A stretch of 64,000 nt of DNA from Heterotrichella gracilis (lineage: Eukaryota > Sar > Xanthophyceae > Tribonematales > Xanthonemataceae), in the NCBI GenBank assembly GCA_032358255.1, contig JAULBX010014759.1, positions 30,119-94,118 of the forward strand, written 5' to 3'. This document shows positions 21,101-33,700 of this stretch, one piece after another. Below the pieces are notes generated by a model. That model was not told the DNA's origin and did no database searches. It saw only the letters and a list, made by a program, of their open reading frames with translations. The number at the start of each line of letters is the position of its first letter. The first letter of the stretch is position 1. A program made the translations under genes and the position numbers.

Positions 21101-24100
21101 GCGCCTTATGTTTGATGAGAAGGCGAAATTGATTTCCTGTATGTATCAATGAAAATTTAAATCATTTTACTGCAGGTTGCCCAGCTTGCCGCCTATGTGT
21201 CTGAGCACTCCGCCTACCACCATGGCGAGACCAGCCTGTCATCCACCATCGTGGGCATGGCGCAGGACTTTGTAGGCAGCAACAACATCACATACCTCAT
21301 GCCGGCAGGGCAGTTCGGGTCGCGCATCCAGGTAAGGGATGTACAGAGCGCAACGTCACATATCCCCTGGATGTATCATTACACCCCTTGACCCAAGGCA
21401 AGACTGCAAAAACACTGTCAGTCCCACTTACATTCCCCCGACTTCAGTTATATACATGCATGTATTCCCCCTCAAACTTGCACTCCCGCTCGAAAGCAAG
21501 ATTAGCAGTCAACCCCTATACATGCTGCGCCAGGCAGGCTGACTTCAATCTATTCTTATGCACATAACCTCTTGCTCCAGGGTGGCAAGGACGCCGCCAG
21601 CGCCAGGTACATCTTCACCCGCCTGGGCAAGATGGTGCGCCACCTGTTTAACCAGCATGACGACAGGCTGCTCAACTACCAGAACGAGGAGGGGCAGGGG
21701 ATCGAGCCAGAGTGGTGCGTGCAGGGTGGGGTATCGAGGTGCTAAGGGTTTTACTCCAACATATCCTAAATCATCAGCCGCTTTTGAGGGCATGAACGCA
21801 TGGGGGAGCATCAGCATCCCCAACTACACCCTCAGCCTAAATATCCTAATCTAGGCCAAACGCTGGTGCTATACTGCTTGGGCATCACATCGTTTATAAA
21901 AAAAATCAAACCCTCATTCTGCATCCCCGCAGCTATGTGCCCACCATCCCCACCGTGCTCATCAATGGCGCGGAGGGCATTGGCACCGGGTGGAGCACCA
22001 GCATCCCCAACTACAATCCGCGTGACGTGGTGGCCAACCTCAAGCGCATCATCAAAGGGGACGAGCCGGTGACCATGCACCCCTGGTACCGCGGCTTCAA
22101 GGGCCAGATCGTGGAGGTGCCCTCCAAGACCGCGGGCAAGTCCTACGCCATCTACGGCACGGTCACACAGGTGCGGTTCCCAGAGTATGCCCCATGGGGT
22201 TCTGAATGGAATGTTTTTAGAGTTTGTGACCAGCTGGCAACCAGGTGAAGGCCCAGGGGCTGTGCGGACACAATGGCGCTGGGGATGCTGCTGTTGGGAT
22301 GGAGCATGCACTAGGGCAGACATGCACACGTTTGCATATACCTTGGCGCCATTATGGCTGAGCAATGGATGCCGCATGAGTGTTAGTTAGTTAGTTACAT
22401 GTGCAGACTGCTGTTACCTGCACATGCCCCCTGCCTGCACTGTTGCGTGGCATGCCATCAAGGCGGCTTTCCTCCCCACCTGAATGACCTCGCCCTGCTC
22501 CCCTCCTTCAGCTGGACAGCACCACCATCGAGGTGACTGAGCTGCCCATCAAGAGGTGGACGCAGGACTATAAGGAGTTCCTGGAGGGGCTGATCAAGCC
22601 GGAGGACAAGAACCAGGCGCCGTTCATCACGGATTACAGGTGGGTGCTGAACAGGTCCCAGGGGGAGGGCTGAAGACTCCATCTGCTCCCAGAATTTGAT
22701 AGAAAATATTCCATAACAGGCTCAATAACAATTTATAATAATTAAAAATAGCAATACACCCAGATCAGCAGTTCGACCCTGATTCAAAGCCCCGTAATGC
22801 CCTGTCCTTAAAATGCTGGCTGCATTGCTATGTAGTGGTCAGCCATTCCCTGCACATGAACCACCAGAATGCCGCTGCTGCTGACGGTGAGTTTAACCGA
22901 CTCCCAGATATGCAGCACATTGACCCTGTATTGGCTTACATTTCCTCCCGAGGTATTCTGCTGATACTGCGTTTGGCTGATTTGGATCCCAGGGACAACA
23001 GCACCGACTCCAGCGTGCACTTCACCATCACCATGGCTGAGGACAAGCTGCGCGAGGCGCTGGCCGGGGGCCTGCATGACAAGTTCAAGCTGGTCACAAA
23101 GATGTCAATCGGTGGGGGCCTGCACTTGCTCGCATAGCAACCACACACTCCTGCATGGCAAATGCGCAGCAGGATTTATGTCTTTGTGGCGTTGCTACCA
23201 GCAGCCCCGCTGTGGCGCAATTGCCAGTATGTTATAATGTGGATACTTGATTTCCCCTATATCATGACACGATGGCATGGCATGTGCATTTGCACCTTAT
23301 TGACCCCCTTTGACATGTGGCGGAGTGCCTTCATTCTGTATTGGGGATGCAAAATGGCTGCATATTTACCTGCCATGTGTGCCCCTGCAGGCAACATGAT
23401 GCTGTTTGACAAGGACGGCGTGATCCGGCGCTTTGAGACGCCAGAGGACGTGCTGAAGGAGTTCTACTCGCTGCGCCTGGAGTACTACGTCAAGCGCAAG
23501 GCGTACCTCATCAAGGTGAGGGCTGCGCATGGGAGTATTGTAATAATATGATCATGTCTTTATTAGGGTAATGATCCATGGATATGATTTACCATGCCCT
23601 TTTGACAAGCTTCTGCTGCTTCTCACATTTGCCAAGGTTCCTCACGCTGCACCCCTGCCCAACCCAACCTCTTCAAATCTTCTTCTTTTACCTCAAATAT
23701 CCCCCGGGTTATTTGCACCGTTGCGTGGTGCGGCGGAATGTCCAGAACCACAAGATTGTTTCCTCTTGCCTTCTGTGCATGGTCGCTCATTGTCACCATT
23801 TTGTTTTTTAAATCTTTTCTGTAATTTGTGTGTGTGTAATGTGCAGGTTGCCGAGGCTGACATGCTGAAGCTGAGCACCAAGGTGCGCTTCATCAAGGCG
23901 GTGGTGAGCGGCCAGATGGTGATCAGCAACCGCAAGCGGGCAGACATTGAGGCGCAGCTGGAGCGGGAAGGATACGCAAAGCTGGCAAAGGTGAGCACAA
24001 TGCGTCAGGGGAGGGGCTCCGCTGGAGCAGGGGGTGCAGTCTGGCCAGGGGGGCACAACGAAGAGGATTCACGGTTTTGGTTGAGCCTGGGATATAGCTG

Positions 24101-27100
24101 GAGAGGGTCCTGGGCATGGGTGCACACACATGGGAGCCACAGGTAGCCCGGACCTTACACCCTTCCACCAGTGCCGGCCAAAGACTGCACAGCCATAGTG
24201 CTTGGCGAAGGTGTAGCATACTGTGCTGTAGACTGCACATACCTGTGTACACGACGCACCCTTGGTGAACAACTTTGTATGAAAGTTCTCCCCTTGCTCC
24301 AGGCCGCGAAGGCGCATGACGTGACCAGCCCAGACGACGAGGAGGAGGCCCCTACAGGCGCCACCTACGACTACCTGCTGTCAATGTCCATCTCAAGCCT
24401 CACGCTGGAGAAGGTGCGTGGGGGCTAGTTAGCAAGTGACTCAGTTGTTATGATTCATATAACTTATTAAAGAGCAGGTACACCAATGTATTGGCAATGC
24501 TCCTTCCAAATTACCACATCTCCTTGCCCTACTTTCCTTCCCTTGCTGCCTCTGTCTATCGAATCCCCCCAATGCCCTCCCCCTCCCTCCTCATAATCCC
24601 CTTTCTTGCAGGTCTGGATGACTAGACATTAGGGATGACCAGCCATTTGGAGGCCCTGCAACACACCTCCCCTCCCTTGCTACCCATTCCATCCCTCCTG
24701 CTTCCATTTCTTCTTCCATTTTGTACCCCTCTGATCTTTACCCCCTCTTCCCCCCCTTATTCCCCTCTAGGTGCGTGCCCTGGATGACGAGGCGTGTGAG
24801 ATGGCCCGCCAGCTGGAGGCCCTGCACGGCACCTCTGAGAAGCAGATGTGGGTGTGTGACCTGGACGCGCTGCTGGTCAGCCTGGAGGAGTATGAAGCAG
24901 AGGCAGAGGCCAACGACAAAGCGCTGGCTGGGCAGCAGAACAGGGCCAGGGGGGGCAAGAAGGTGCGGGGGGAGAGGCTGTATAGTAAGGGGAGGGGTGT
25001 TGCCTACATTCCCTTGCAAATGGACATGTTGGAAACAGTGCACTCTGCTGATCTGCCTGAGAGGAGTACGAGGCGGATGGAGAGCCTACCAATTAAGGTG
25101 CTGACTGGGCAGCAGAATATGGCCAGAGGGAAGGGGGAGGGGGCGCTGTGTGTTGTGATTGACCCCCTGTAAATTCGTAAAAAATATGTGATTGGAAAAA
25201 AACTTTTTATTGTGTTACATGCCATTTTCCTTGCGTGTGAATTTCTGGATGACAAGCCATTGGCCAGCCAGCAATGCAGGGCGCATGCTCATGTCCACAC
25301 TCTTGTGTGGGCATACATACTCAAGTGCCCGACAAAGCTCCCTTCCTCATGCTCTTCACTTTTGTTTGCGTGCAGGCCAAGGGTGGCGCCAAGAAGAAGG
25401 GTGGGTATGGCTCGGACTCTGACGACGAGTTCATGGATGGGGACGAAGATGACAGCTGGGGCGCAAAGGTGAGCCACGCATGTTGACAAACCAAGCATGA
25501 GCGCGCCAACACCTAATCAATATTTTAATTATATACGGTGTATGAATTGTACATAATAATATTGTCACTATATTATTATTGTCACAATTCCCACTCCGCG
25601 TGTATTCATACTAACTATTGTACCATCAAGCACCCAAGAGATCACTAAAAACCTTTGATTTCCTCTGCAGCCCAAGAAGAAGGCACCAGCCAAGAAGACA
25701 ACTGGCTCGGCACCCATGCCTGCGCAGGACCCAGGCGCGCCAAGGTGGGTGCACTCGCCTTTCTTCAAGGCTGCATGCTCAAGACCATATCTTGCACCTG
25801 GATGTCATGCGCATTGGCATGCCTGCAGCTGACATGCGCTATACTGCACACCCTGGCACGCACATTGTGTACCTGCCATGATGGTTGCCAACGCTGACAC
25901 AGACCACCTCCCTCTCGTTAAAAAGTACCGCATTGCAATAAATACTCCGCCACAAACAACATTGCTCGTTTTTGCAAGCAGGCCCGCCCCGGTGCCCATC
26001 CCCGCCCCGGGCCCCATCCCTCCGCCGGGCACCAAGGCCCGCGGCAAGAAGAACGGCGCCCAGCCCGCCACCTCCGATGCCACCGACCTCATGGACCTCA
26101 CTGAGCCTGCACCGCAGCTGGCATCCAAGCCCAAGGCAGTGGCCAAGAAGGTCCCTGCAGCCGCCAAGCCCAAGGCTGCACCCGCCAAGGTGGCCAGCAC
26201 GTCTGCGGGTGATGACTCGGACGAGGATGACTACCAGCCCAACCTGATGGACCGGCTGGCAGGTGGGTGCAGGGTTTACCAGATCAATATTGCATCACCA
26301 TATTATATCCTTTTAATTTCAATTACCATTTAGGACAAGGGTTACATTATATGCCCCCTCACTCTGCATGCCCTCTCCAAACCCCATGGGCACCCACAAT
26401 GTGGAGTGTGATCAATTTATAACTCGATTATTTTAAGGGCATATTTTCTGACACCCTTCTCCAAATACCTGTTCCCAGGCCGCATGGGCACCCTCAATGT
26501 GGAGACCTCCGATGCCAGCCGTCCCCCACGCGGTTCTGGTCGGGCTGCAGTACACAAGCCCACCAGCTACGCAGAGGGGAGCGACAATGGCAGTGATGGC
26601 GAGGAGGAGCCCTCAGGCAGCGAGGTCAGCAGCCCAGAGGAGGACAGGTGAGTGGGTGAGGGGCAAAGGGGTGGATGAGGATTGTAGCCCAGTGTAGGGT
26701 GTAGGGTGCATGCACAGGCTTTGTGGAGCCATCGGTGAAGAGTGGAGGCTTTTTGTGGGTCCAGGGTGCCCGCTGGGGTAATTTGGCAGGCAGCCAGGTT
26801 GACTTCAGACTTGGTTGGAGTGTGGGCAGTGCACCTACTGCAGGCCCTGACCCCTCCCCCCACCTGTTTGCAGTGACGACGAGGTGGCTTCCCCTGTGGT
26901 GGCCAAGCCCAAACCCGCCCCAAAGCCAAAAGTCAAGCCAAATGTGGCGCTAGAGGACAGGTAGGTGCAGGGCTGTTGTCAAGTTAATGATTAGTATGGT
27001 ACTCGCTGGCATTTGGGCATAAGAATCAAAATGGAGCTTGTAAGTGCCTGGCCCTGACGCCCACCCTTTCCTGTTCAGTGATGATGAAGTGGCCTCTCCT

Positions 27101-28783
27101 GCGGTGGTGAAGCCCAAGCCCGCTGCCAAGCCCAGGGCCATGCAGCAGGTGGCAATGGAGGACAGGTACGTGTGTGAAGGGCTGGGGTGAAGGGGCTGCG
27201 GTTGTGAGATTGCCTGAGAAGTGTGCATAGTTGTAGGGTTTTAAAGAGGATATTGTGATGGCATTCTGGGGGATGGGTTTGAGAACAATGGAGACCAAAT
27301 TCCCTTGACGCCCACGCTCACGCAGATGCCCTCCTTTCCCTGCAGCGCCAATGAGTTGGCCCCCTCACAGGCTGCCAAGCTCAAGCACCTCCCCATCACC
27401 CACTCAGATGCTCCCCCCCTTGCAGTGATGACGAGATGCCCTCCACCGAGGCGGCCAAGCCCAAGCCCGCCCCCAAGCCCAGGGCCCGCCCCGCAGCCGC
27501 GCGCCCCAAGGCGGTGGAGGTGGTGCTGCTGAGCAGCGATGACGACGAGGAGGAGGAGATTGATGATGATAGTGGCAGCGAGTTTGAGGGAAGCGACCCC
27601 ACGCCGGTCAAGCCCGCCAAGAAGGCGCCAGGTAAGGGATAGAGAAAATCTTTTTGATACAAGGGAAATTACATTTTATCAAAAGATTTATGTAAGATCT
27701 AGTTGTCTGTTTTTGTGTGTCTGATTAAAATGAACTGCATGGAATCCCTGTCATTGAGGCTACCACATGCCGAGCACCAATTTGGGCACACATGAGACAG
27801 GGACTCAATGATGGAGCTGGGCAACAGTAGGGCGTGCATGCCATGCGGCTGGGGATGATTCGATGTGTGCAGAGAAGCAACGATGCATTGCACAAGTATG
27901 ACAATGTTACAAACACCCTGATACAAAAAAAATCCCCATCCCAAAAATACCAATATACAAAATTGGCAGCATGCTTTGACGTCAACTGATCCCTTGCCTC
28001 CCCCTTCCCATGTAGCCCGCAAGGCCCCAGCAGCCAAGCCTGCCCCCTCCGCCAGCCAAGCCGGCGCCAAGCGCAAGCCAGCCGCAAAGGGATCAGCCGC
28101 AACCCTGCTGGCACGCCGGGCAGTGTGCGCCAGCACGAGCGGCGACGCGTACCACTTTGGGGATGACCTGCAGGAGAGCGTGGCCTCGCCCTCAGTGGTG
28201 CCCAAGGTGCGGGAATAATAGGAGAGAGATATTGCTGGGGTGAAAGTGTGGGGCTGTGGGTGACATCCCGCCTGTCGCATGAGTGCATGTTGTTGCATGC
28301 TAGCCCCCAAGGGCAGCTTGGCAGATTTCCCCATGCGAGCTGTTCAGATTGGATCTCGTCCCGTTGCCATCTTGCCATAGCAAAGCTCAGTTGTTGCTCG
28401 CCACCCTCCCCTGAGCCTAATGATCAGTGTGTCCATTATGATGTAAATAGATAATTGATTTACTTATTTATATTTGTTTCCTAAACCCCATCCCCCTCCT
28501 TGCGCAGAAGGTCAGCCGCATGCGCCCCTCGCCCTTCCACAAGGGGTCAGGCATGCCCAAGGCTGCCAAGGCCAAGCCCGCCGCCAAGCCATCTCAAATC
28601 GATGACTCAGAATCTGGCGAGGAGGGAGGCGACTCCCCTGCAGCGGCAGCCCCTGCACAGGCTCGGGGCCGCCCCGCCCGCCGCGCAGCCACCGCCGCTG
28701 CCATCCGCTACGTGGAGGACCTGGGGAGCAGCAGTGAGGAAGGGAGTGGGGATGATGCATCGGAGTTCAGCGATGATGAGTGA
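15152..28783 (+). CDS. TOP2: DNA topoisomerase II (eukaryotic type IIA)
   Basis: Thirty-two exons, 1,673 aa. Exons: 15152-15199, 15591-15908, 16071-16208, 16541-16837, 17074-17229, 17502-17575, 17733-17853, 18314-18491, 18882-19032, 19253-19352, 19617-19787, 19966-20155, 20383-20525, 20792-20917, 21176-21331, 21581-21714, 21933-22170, 22512-22639, 22993-23111, 23391-23515, 23847-23990, 24303-24413, 24771-24962, 25376-25468, 25671-25744, 25982-26262, 26479-26647, 26874-26960, 27079-27165, 27426-27631, 28016-28206, 28508-28783. GHKL ATPase: LVNAADNKARD, GGRNGYGAKL (about 171-180), and the QTK loop (384-386) split across an exon junction. TOPRIM: LTEGDSAK and MADQDHDGSH (Asp545/547/549). Catalytic Tyr799 is in SARYIFTRLG. 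Residues past about 1,190 form a Lys/Ala/Pro tail with acidic-Ser blocks, typical of the nuclear regulatory tail but longer than in plants. The enzyme passes duplex DNA through a transient double-strand break in chromosome segregation. Introns 5 and 7 start with GC. Confidence 0.98.
18196..18250 (+). repeat. Intronic copy of the TOP2 exon 8 start
   Basis: GTGACCTCTGTGCTGCGCAG and ACCAACCCAATGCTGCGCGCC repeat the acceptor and first codons of exon 8 (18296-18345, CTGACCTCTGTGCTGCGCAG then ACCAAGGAGAACC...CTGCGCGCC) about 105 bp upstream. Skipping to this copy would lose the QTK-loop Lys codon order. Confidence 0.87.
22382..22430 (-). mobile_element. SINE-like 3' fragment in TOP2 intron 17
   Basis: GTTAGTTAGTTAGTTACATG on the plus strand reads CATGTAACTAACTAACTAAC on the minus strand, the same tail as at 33621. 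It is preceded by AGCAGTCTGCA, similar to the family core. Only about 50 bp are recognisable. Confidence 0.45.
25055..25290 (+). repeat. Intronic copies of the TOP2 exon 23 end
   Basis: GAGGAGTACGAGGCGGATGG and CTGGGCAGCAGAATATGGCC (25061-25130) are a diverged copy of the exon 23 end (24885-24950: GAGGAGTATGAAGCAGAGGC, CTGGGCAGCAGAACAGGGCC). A shorter third fragment occurs at about 25225-25285 (TGACAAGCCATTGGCCAGCC). The copies carry stops or frame changes. Confidence 0.75.
26874..27631 (+). repeat. Duplicated exon set in the TOP2 tail
   Basis: Exons 28 (26874-26960) and 29 (27079-27165) are both 87 nt with identical phases. They encode DDEVASPVVAKPKPAPKPK and DDEVASPAVVKPKPAAKPR. Exon 30 (from 27426) starts with a third version, DDEMPSTEAAKPKPAPKPR. 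Between exons 29 and 30 a decayed unit at 27346-27390 (NELAPSQAAKLK after an acceptor) lacks a donor and is best read as a dead copy inside the intron. Confidence 0.88.
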
Positions 28784-30713
28784 GGGTGGGAGGGGAAGGG
28801 GCAGGAGATGCCTGCACGTCGGCTGGGGCGCCTGGAAAGGTCCATGGGGATTTCCTCACCTGTATCATTCCCCCAGGCTCGGCGCCGCAGGGATGCCGCC
28901 CGGTTGACCCCAAGAGCAGCGGTGAGGAGGGGCGTGGGGATGAGGGTCCCAATTGTTGGGGGGGCTTTGGTGATGAGTGGGTGGTGTGATGAAGGAAGGG
29001 ACGGCCTGGTGGCCATGAAATGCTGGGGTTTATCCCAACAAGGACAAACTTAGATATGTAGCAGATTTTCTAGGGCAAGAGCAGGACTCCTCCTGGCAAG
29101 AGCACACAATGCTGCTTGAGGATCACACATGCATTTAGTGCAATGGCCCAAATGCAGCAGTGCAGGTTTGCAGGCATGGCGCAAGTAGAAAACAAATCTT
29201 AGCATGGCGGTAGCTAGCAGACCAACCTATTACAAGGGGCACTACCCGAACCTCGCCATATTGAGGGAATTCTGGCAATTTACCGAGTTTTTGACTTTGC
29301 CAAACTTGGCACCTCCTCAGCACACCAATATTTGGCATGGTAGATGTACCCCAAAGCAAACGGTTTTGGAACGATTGTTGTATCAAACGCTGGGTAAAAA
29401 ATCTCATCTGCCAGTACAGTAGTATGATCCCGGATGAATAGGCCTCAAACCCTGGCTCTTGATCTTCAACAATTCCCAGAGACGGATAAATATTCACTGA
29501 AGATCTGACAGATCAATGATGACATGAACAAAACTGCTTTGCTCCAGGACCTGGTGAATGCCTTCTGTTCCAGTGGACTGCCCACCATGAACCATCTACC
29601 TTCAGGTCTACAAACTTCGATGTCCCATACGGGAGTCACAACTTGACTGCGACAAAATAAATCATCGAATTGCGGATTGGGCAGGAATAATGGCCATAAA
29701 TAATTAATTCATTTACAAAAGAGATGGCAACTCTTGGGCTCGCAACTGCCAGCTTTGTGGACAATGGCGTGTATGAATCATCAGATAGAGGGACAGAGCG
29801 TTTATTTCCAGTACATCCACTATGCATTCAGGGAGTGTGTGGTACTACCCTATTGCACCTCCTCAACACTGTCAGACAGTGTATCGCCATAAAATTATAT
29901 TGGTGACTGAGAGGGGTCTAGACTCGCTGAGCGTCTCTGCTCACTGTGTCGGCACAGAGTCTACCAGGTACCTGACAGAGACGGTGTATTGGGAATGACC
30001 CCTCAGAATCGGACACGGTCGCGACTCGCGGGCCTGGAGTTAATCCAAATAACCGTTATAAACTACCAGTATTGGGCAAAAACAGTTCATTGAGCTTTGT
30101 TGCAGCATTATTTCAGAGTATTGGGCCATCCGGTCGGGTCAGACTTTGAGGGGCCATTCCCAATACCCCATCGTTATAAACATTTTACATAGGGTAGTGC
30201 AAGTATTCGGGATTTTGCTGGGTATTATAATAGAGTACGTATTATGCATTGCGTTAAAATATATGACATACATTGTACCGGCCAATGAAGCAAAATATCC
30301 AGTTTCCTCAAAACTGGTCATATTGCGGTATAAACTTGGAGAGAATAGCATTCCAAACTATGGATTTGTTTTTAATAATCTGAGACACTCAACACAAGCT
30401 CAACACAAAATTGGTATTCAACCACACACTCCTCTAGGTAGTACGAAAAAAGAACCCTCCCCAACGCTCAACATGGCATCACCCTTGTTAAACCATCCTG
30501 CATGTCATTGATGCAATAGTTATCTCCGGCCTTGCCTACCACTCGCAGCAATACATCAACCTGCATTCTCCTCTGGTTGGAGACAATGGGCAATGTCATA
30601 CGTAAAGGTACCCCATACCCAAGACGCTGTTTCTGCATTTGTTAACTGGCTCGCGAGCGTCACCCCCACCGCTCCAATAAAACACCCCACCCACCCCACC
30701 CCATCTGGCTTTG
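28784..30713. other. Convergent intergenic region, TOP2 to RLK-A
   Basis: 1.93 kb lies between the TOP2 stop and the RLK-A stop on the other strand. I recognise no gene. Immediately after TOP2 (28878-28930) there is a weak copy of last-exon sequence. The middle (29000-30500) is AT-richer and contains an imperfect inverted repeat, listed separately. Small open frames occur but have no supporting feature. Confidence 0.6.
29986..30166. repeat. Imperfect inverted repeat, possible MITE
   Basis: Bases 29986-30005 (starting GTATTGGGAATGACCCC) match the reverse complement of 30147-30166 with one mismatch. Weaker pairing continues inward for about 15 bases, with roughly 140 bp between the arms. This is the form of a small non-autonomous DNA element or a foldback, but no clear target-site duplication is visible. 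Confidence 0.5.
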
Positions 30714-33700
30714 CTAGGAAGGTGCCGAAGGTGGCACGGGAAGCCCTAGCTGCGGCGCACTGGTGCCATTTGCATGTGCTGCCTGGCCAGTTGCGGCGGG
30801 AAGCGCCGCCGCATCTCTGTGAGGGGTAGTGCCACCGTCTGTAGCCAACCATGCCGCAGCAGCTGCCCGGATGGCGCTCGCAGACCCTCCCACCGTGGAC
30901 TGCCCCTCTGCTCCACCGGAGTTCACAGCGTCGCACTGCACATCCTCAACCCTAGAGGCCCCATCGCCACCAACGCCGCCACCGTTCGGCACATGCTCGC
31001 CGGAGGCCTCCTCCAACGCATGCTCCAGAACTGTCTGTAGCGCCACAGGGCTGCCATCCTCGGCGCTTCCCGGCGCCCCAACGCCGTTGTCCCCACTGGA
31101 GGTGGCGGCCTCCCCCTCCTCTTTGATACTCCCCCCTGGCGAGGATACCAGTTGACGGGGTGACGACCCCGTGAGGGATAGTGAACGAGGCACAGACGCA
31201 CCCCCGCTCAGCATTCGTCGGAGGCGCCCCATCACACCGCCGGCGTGTGCCCCGCTGTCTTCCCCGTCATATGATGCCGCAGGGCTGGCGCGCAAGCTGG
31301 CACCACCTGACCTGTTGCGCCCCAGTGGAGTGACGTGGCTGGTCCCAGAGGTAGATCGCCAGACCCACATGGCCTTTGTTGCATTTGCGCCATCGCCGCC
31401 ATTTGCGCCACCTTGGCCACCACCACCATTTACTCTATCAGACCCATCCCGTGGTGTGGATGTCGCGGGCGCTCCGGGATGTTGCGCAGCGTCTGCGCCA
31501 CCTCCCTTAGTGCCAAAATGAAAGGAGCTGTCCCGTGAGGCAGGTGGGCTCCTGCTGCCGCTGTCTGCCCTGCCGGCACCGGAGAGCTTGCGCGCAAAGA
31601 TGCTGGTCATCGAGCGCTTGGGCACAGCAGCGATGCCAGGTGCTTCCGTGCGCTTGGGCACATCAGAAATGCCGGGTGCGTTCATTGCCGAGTCGGTGAC
31701 ACCTGAAAGGGGTTTGTGGGAGGATGCGTTGATAAAAACATGGTCATTCGGCTGTAAATCAAGTCAAGTCTATGCCGCTGTGCTAGGTTTCTAATGCATA
31801 ACCACACACAATTCACACACCATGGCCAGCTGGCCCCCAATCAACAACTACTACCGCACTAGATTGGGTTCATCACCACCACGACACCACCACCCACCCG
31901 ATGAGGACGGTGGAAGCGCCCCTCCTTCCACCTGCATGGCTTTGAATATGCTGTCCCGTGGGGGGGTGGGCTGGCGCACAAGGGGCGGGGCCGGGAGGGT
32001 GTCTAGTGATGATCCTGCGATGACATGGGTGGGGGTGGATGAGCAAAGCCTGATCGTGGGTTTACATGGTGGCCCTAGTTTACCGTGCTGAATGTATTGA
32101 GTATTATCAAGAACTGGCCGTGGCGGAATGTCAAGGGCATGTATCACACTTTGGAGTACAGGGTATCCAAGTGATGTAAGCACTGACCGCTAGCTAACAT
32201 GTGACACAACTTTTACTGATAGGAGCATACCGCATGCCCCTCCATGCAAGGGTGGCCGACTACCCAGTATGCTCGCATGTTACATGCCCCGGCACCACTC
32301 TATGCTGCAAAACAAGTACAAGCAAATATGGGATTCAATCCCCCAACTAAAGAGCGCTGCCCCTTCCCTACCAACCACAAACCCATCTACTCACTTTGAG
32401 CATCCTTGCTGGGCCTCCCAAGTCTTTGCGTCTTTGGCATTTGGTCCAATCTCTCCACTATCTCCGCAGCGGTGGGTCGATCCTTGGGGTCCTTGGCCAT
32501 GCAGTTGGAAATGAGCTGGGTGATGGCAAGAGGGCAATCCTCGGGCACTCTGCAAGGGGTGGAAGGTGGGGAGAGGTGAGGGGTGGGGCCCCATGGGGGG
32601 GGGGGGAGGGCACATGCCTCGAGTCAAACTTTTGGACCAAACAGGAACAACAGAGTGGTAAAAAAGCAAGACGAGAGAGGGAGGGATCCTGTTAACGTTC
32701 CGTGTGGCCACTTCCAAGGTGTAATATGTGATAAATAAAATGAGGAAGGGAAATAGCAATGTCAGGACAGGGCTGGGTGGCGCAAGCTTGTGCTAGGCTG
32801 ATTGCTGAGCTGGCTTTGTTGCCGGTACGCATGTAATAATAATAAAGTGCATGGGATGTGCTGTAGATAGGTGCTTTGGCATTAGGTGATTGTGCGGTAT
32901 GAAATAATTTGCAGCGTCTCTTAGGCCATCATGCTCCTCACCGCAAGGCCCTCATCCGCCCCAAATGTGCCTTCTCCCCGCTGCACACCTCCCACAATAT
33001 GACCCCTGCAAGAAGCAAGGTAATACATTAAGTGTCAAAACTGCAACAGCAAGATACTAGAGCAAAAGACACTACACCCCCACATCAATGACACATATGC
33101 GCGCCTGTGCACACTGCCTGATTGTCGGTACAGGGCTAGACTGTTCATAAATATTTGATAATGTAGTGTGTCAGGACAGGGCTGGTTGGCGCAAGGCATG
33201 CAGGACTAACTGCTGATCTGGGTTTTTCGCTGGAACGCATGTAAGTAAACAATGTAGCTTTAGATGGTAGTGCAAAATTGCGAGACTGTGCTTACCGTAG
33301 GAGTAGATGTCCACTTTGTCGTCACACATCTGCTGGTCAAACAGCTCGGGAGCCATGTAGCTGATGGTGCCAAAATTGGCCAAGGTGCGGGTGTGGTTTG
33401 ACACCTGGGGCGCCAAGAAGGGTTCAGACTGCATGCTGGGTGGCGGTAACTGACCATGGTGCATGGCAATTTATGTGTGTGTGCAAGGCCTGGAAGGGGT
33501 TGGAGGAGGTGGGCACGTGATTATGAACTCAATGTGGGTGATGTAAAACCCCCATGTATTGTGCGCGGCAAATGAGCGGGGCACGTTGAATGCAAACATT
33601 TGCACCGATGGGTAACCCCCCTTAGTTAGTTAGTTAGTTACATGCATTCCAGCAAAATAGCCAGATTAGCAGTCAGTCTTGCACATGCGGCGCCACGCAG

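Noticed and set aside
30714-31685. Stand-alone 323-codon gene encoding a Gly/Ser-rich protein
   Set aside because: It joins in phase to the upstream kinase exons and has a counterpart in RLK-B, so it is the kinase tail, not a separate gene.
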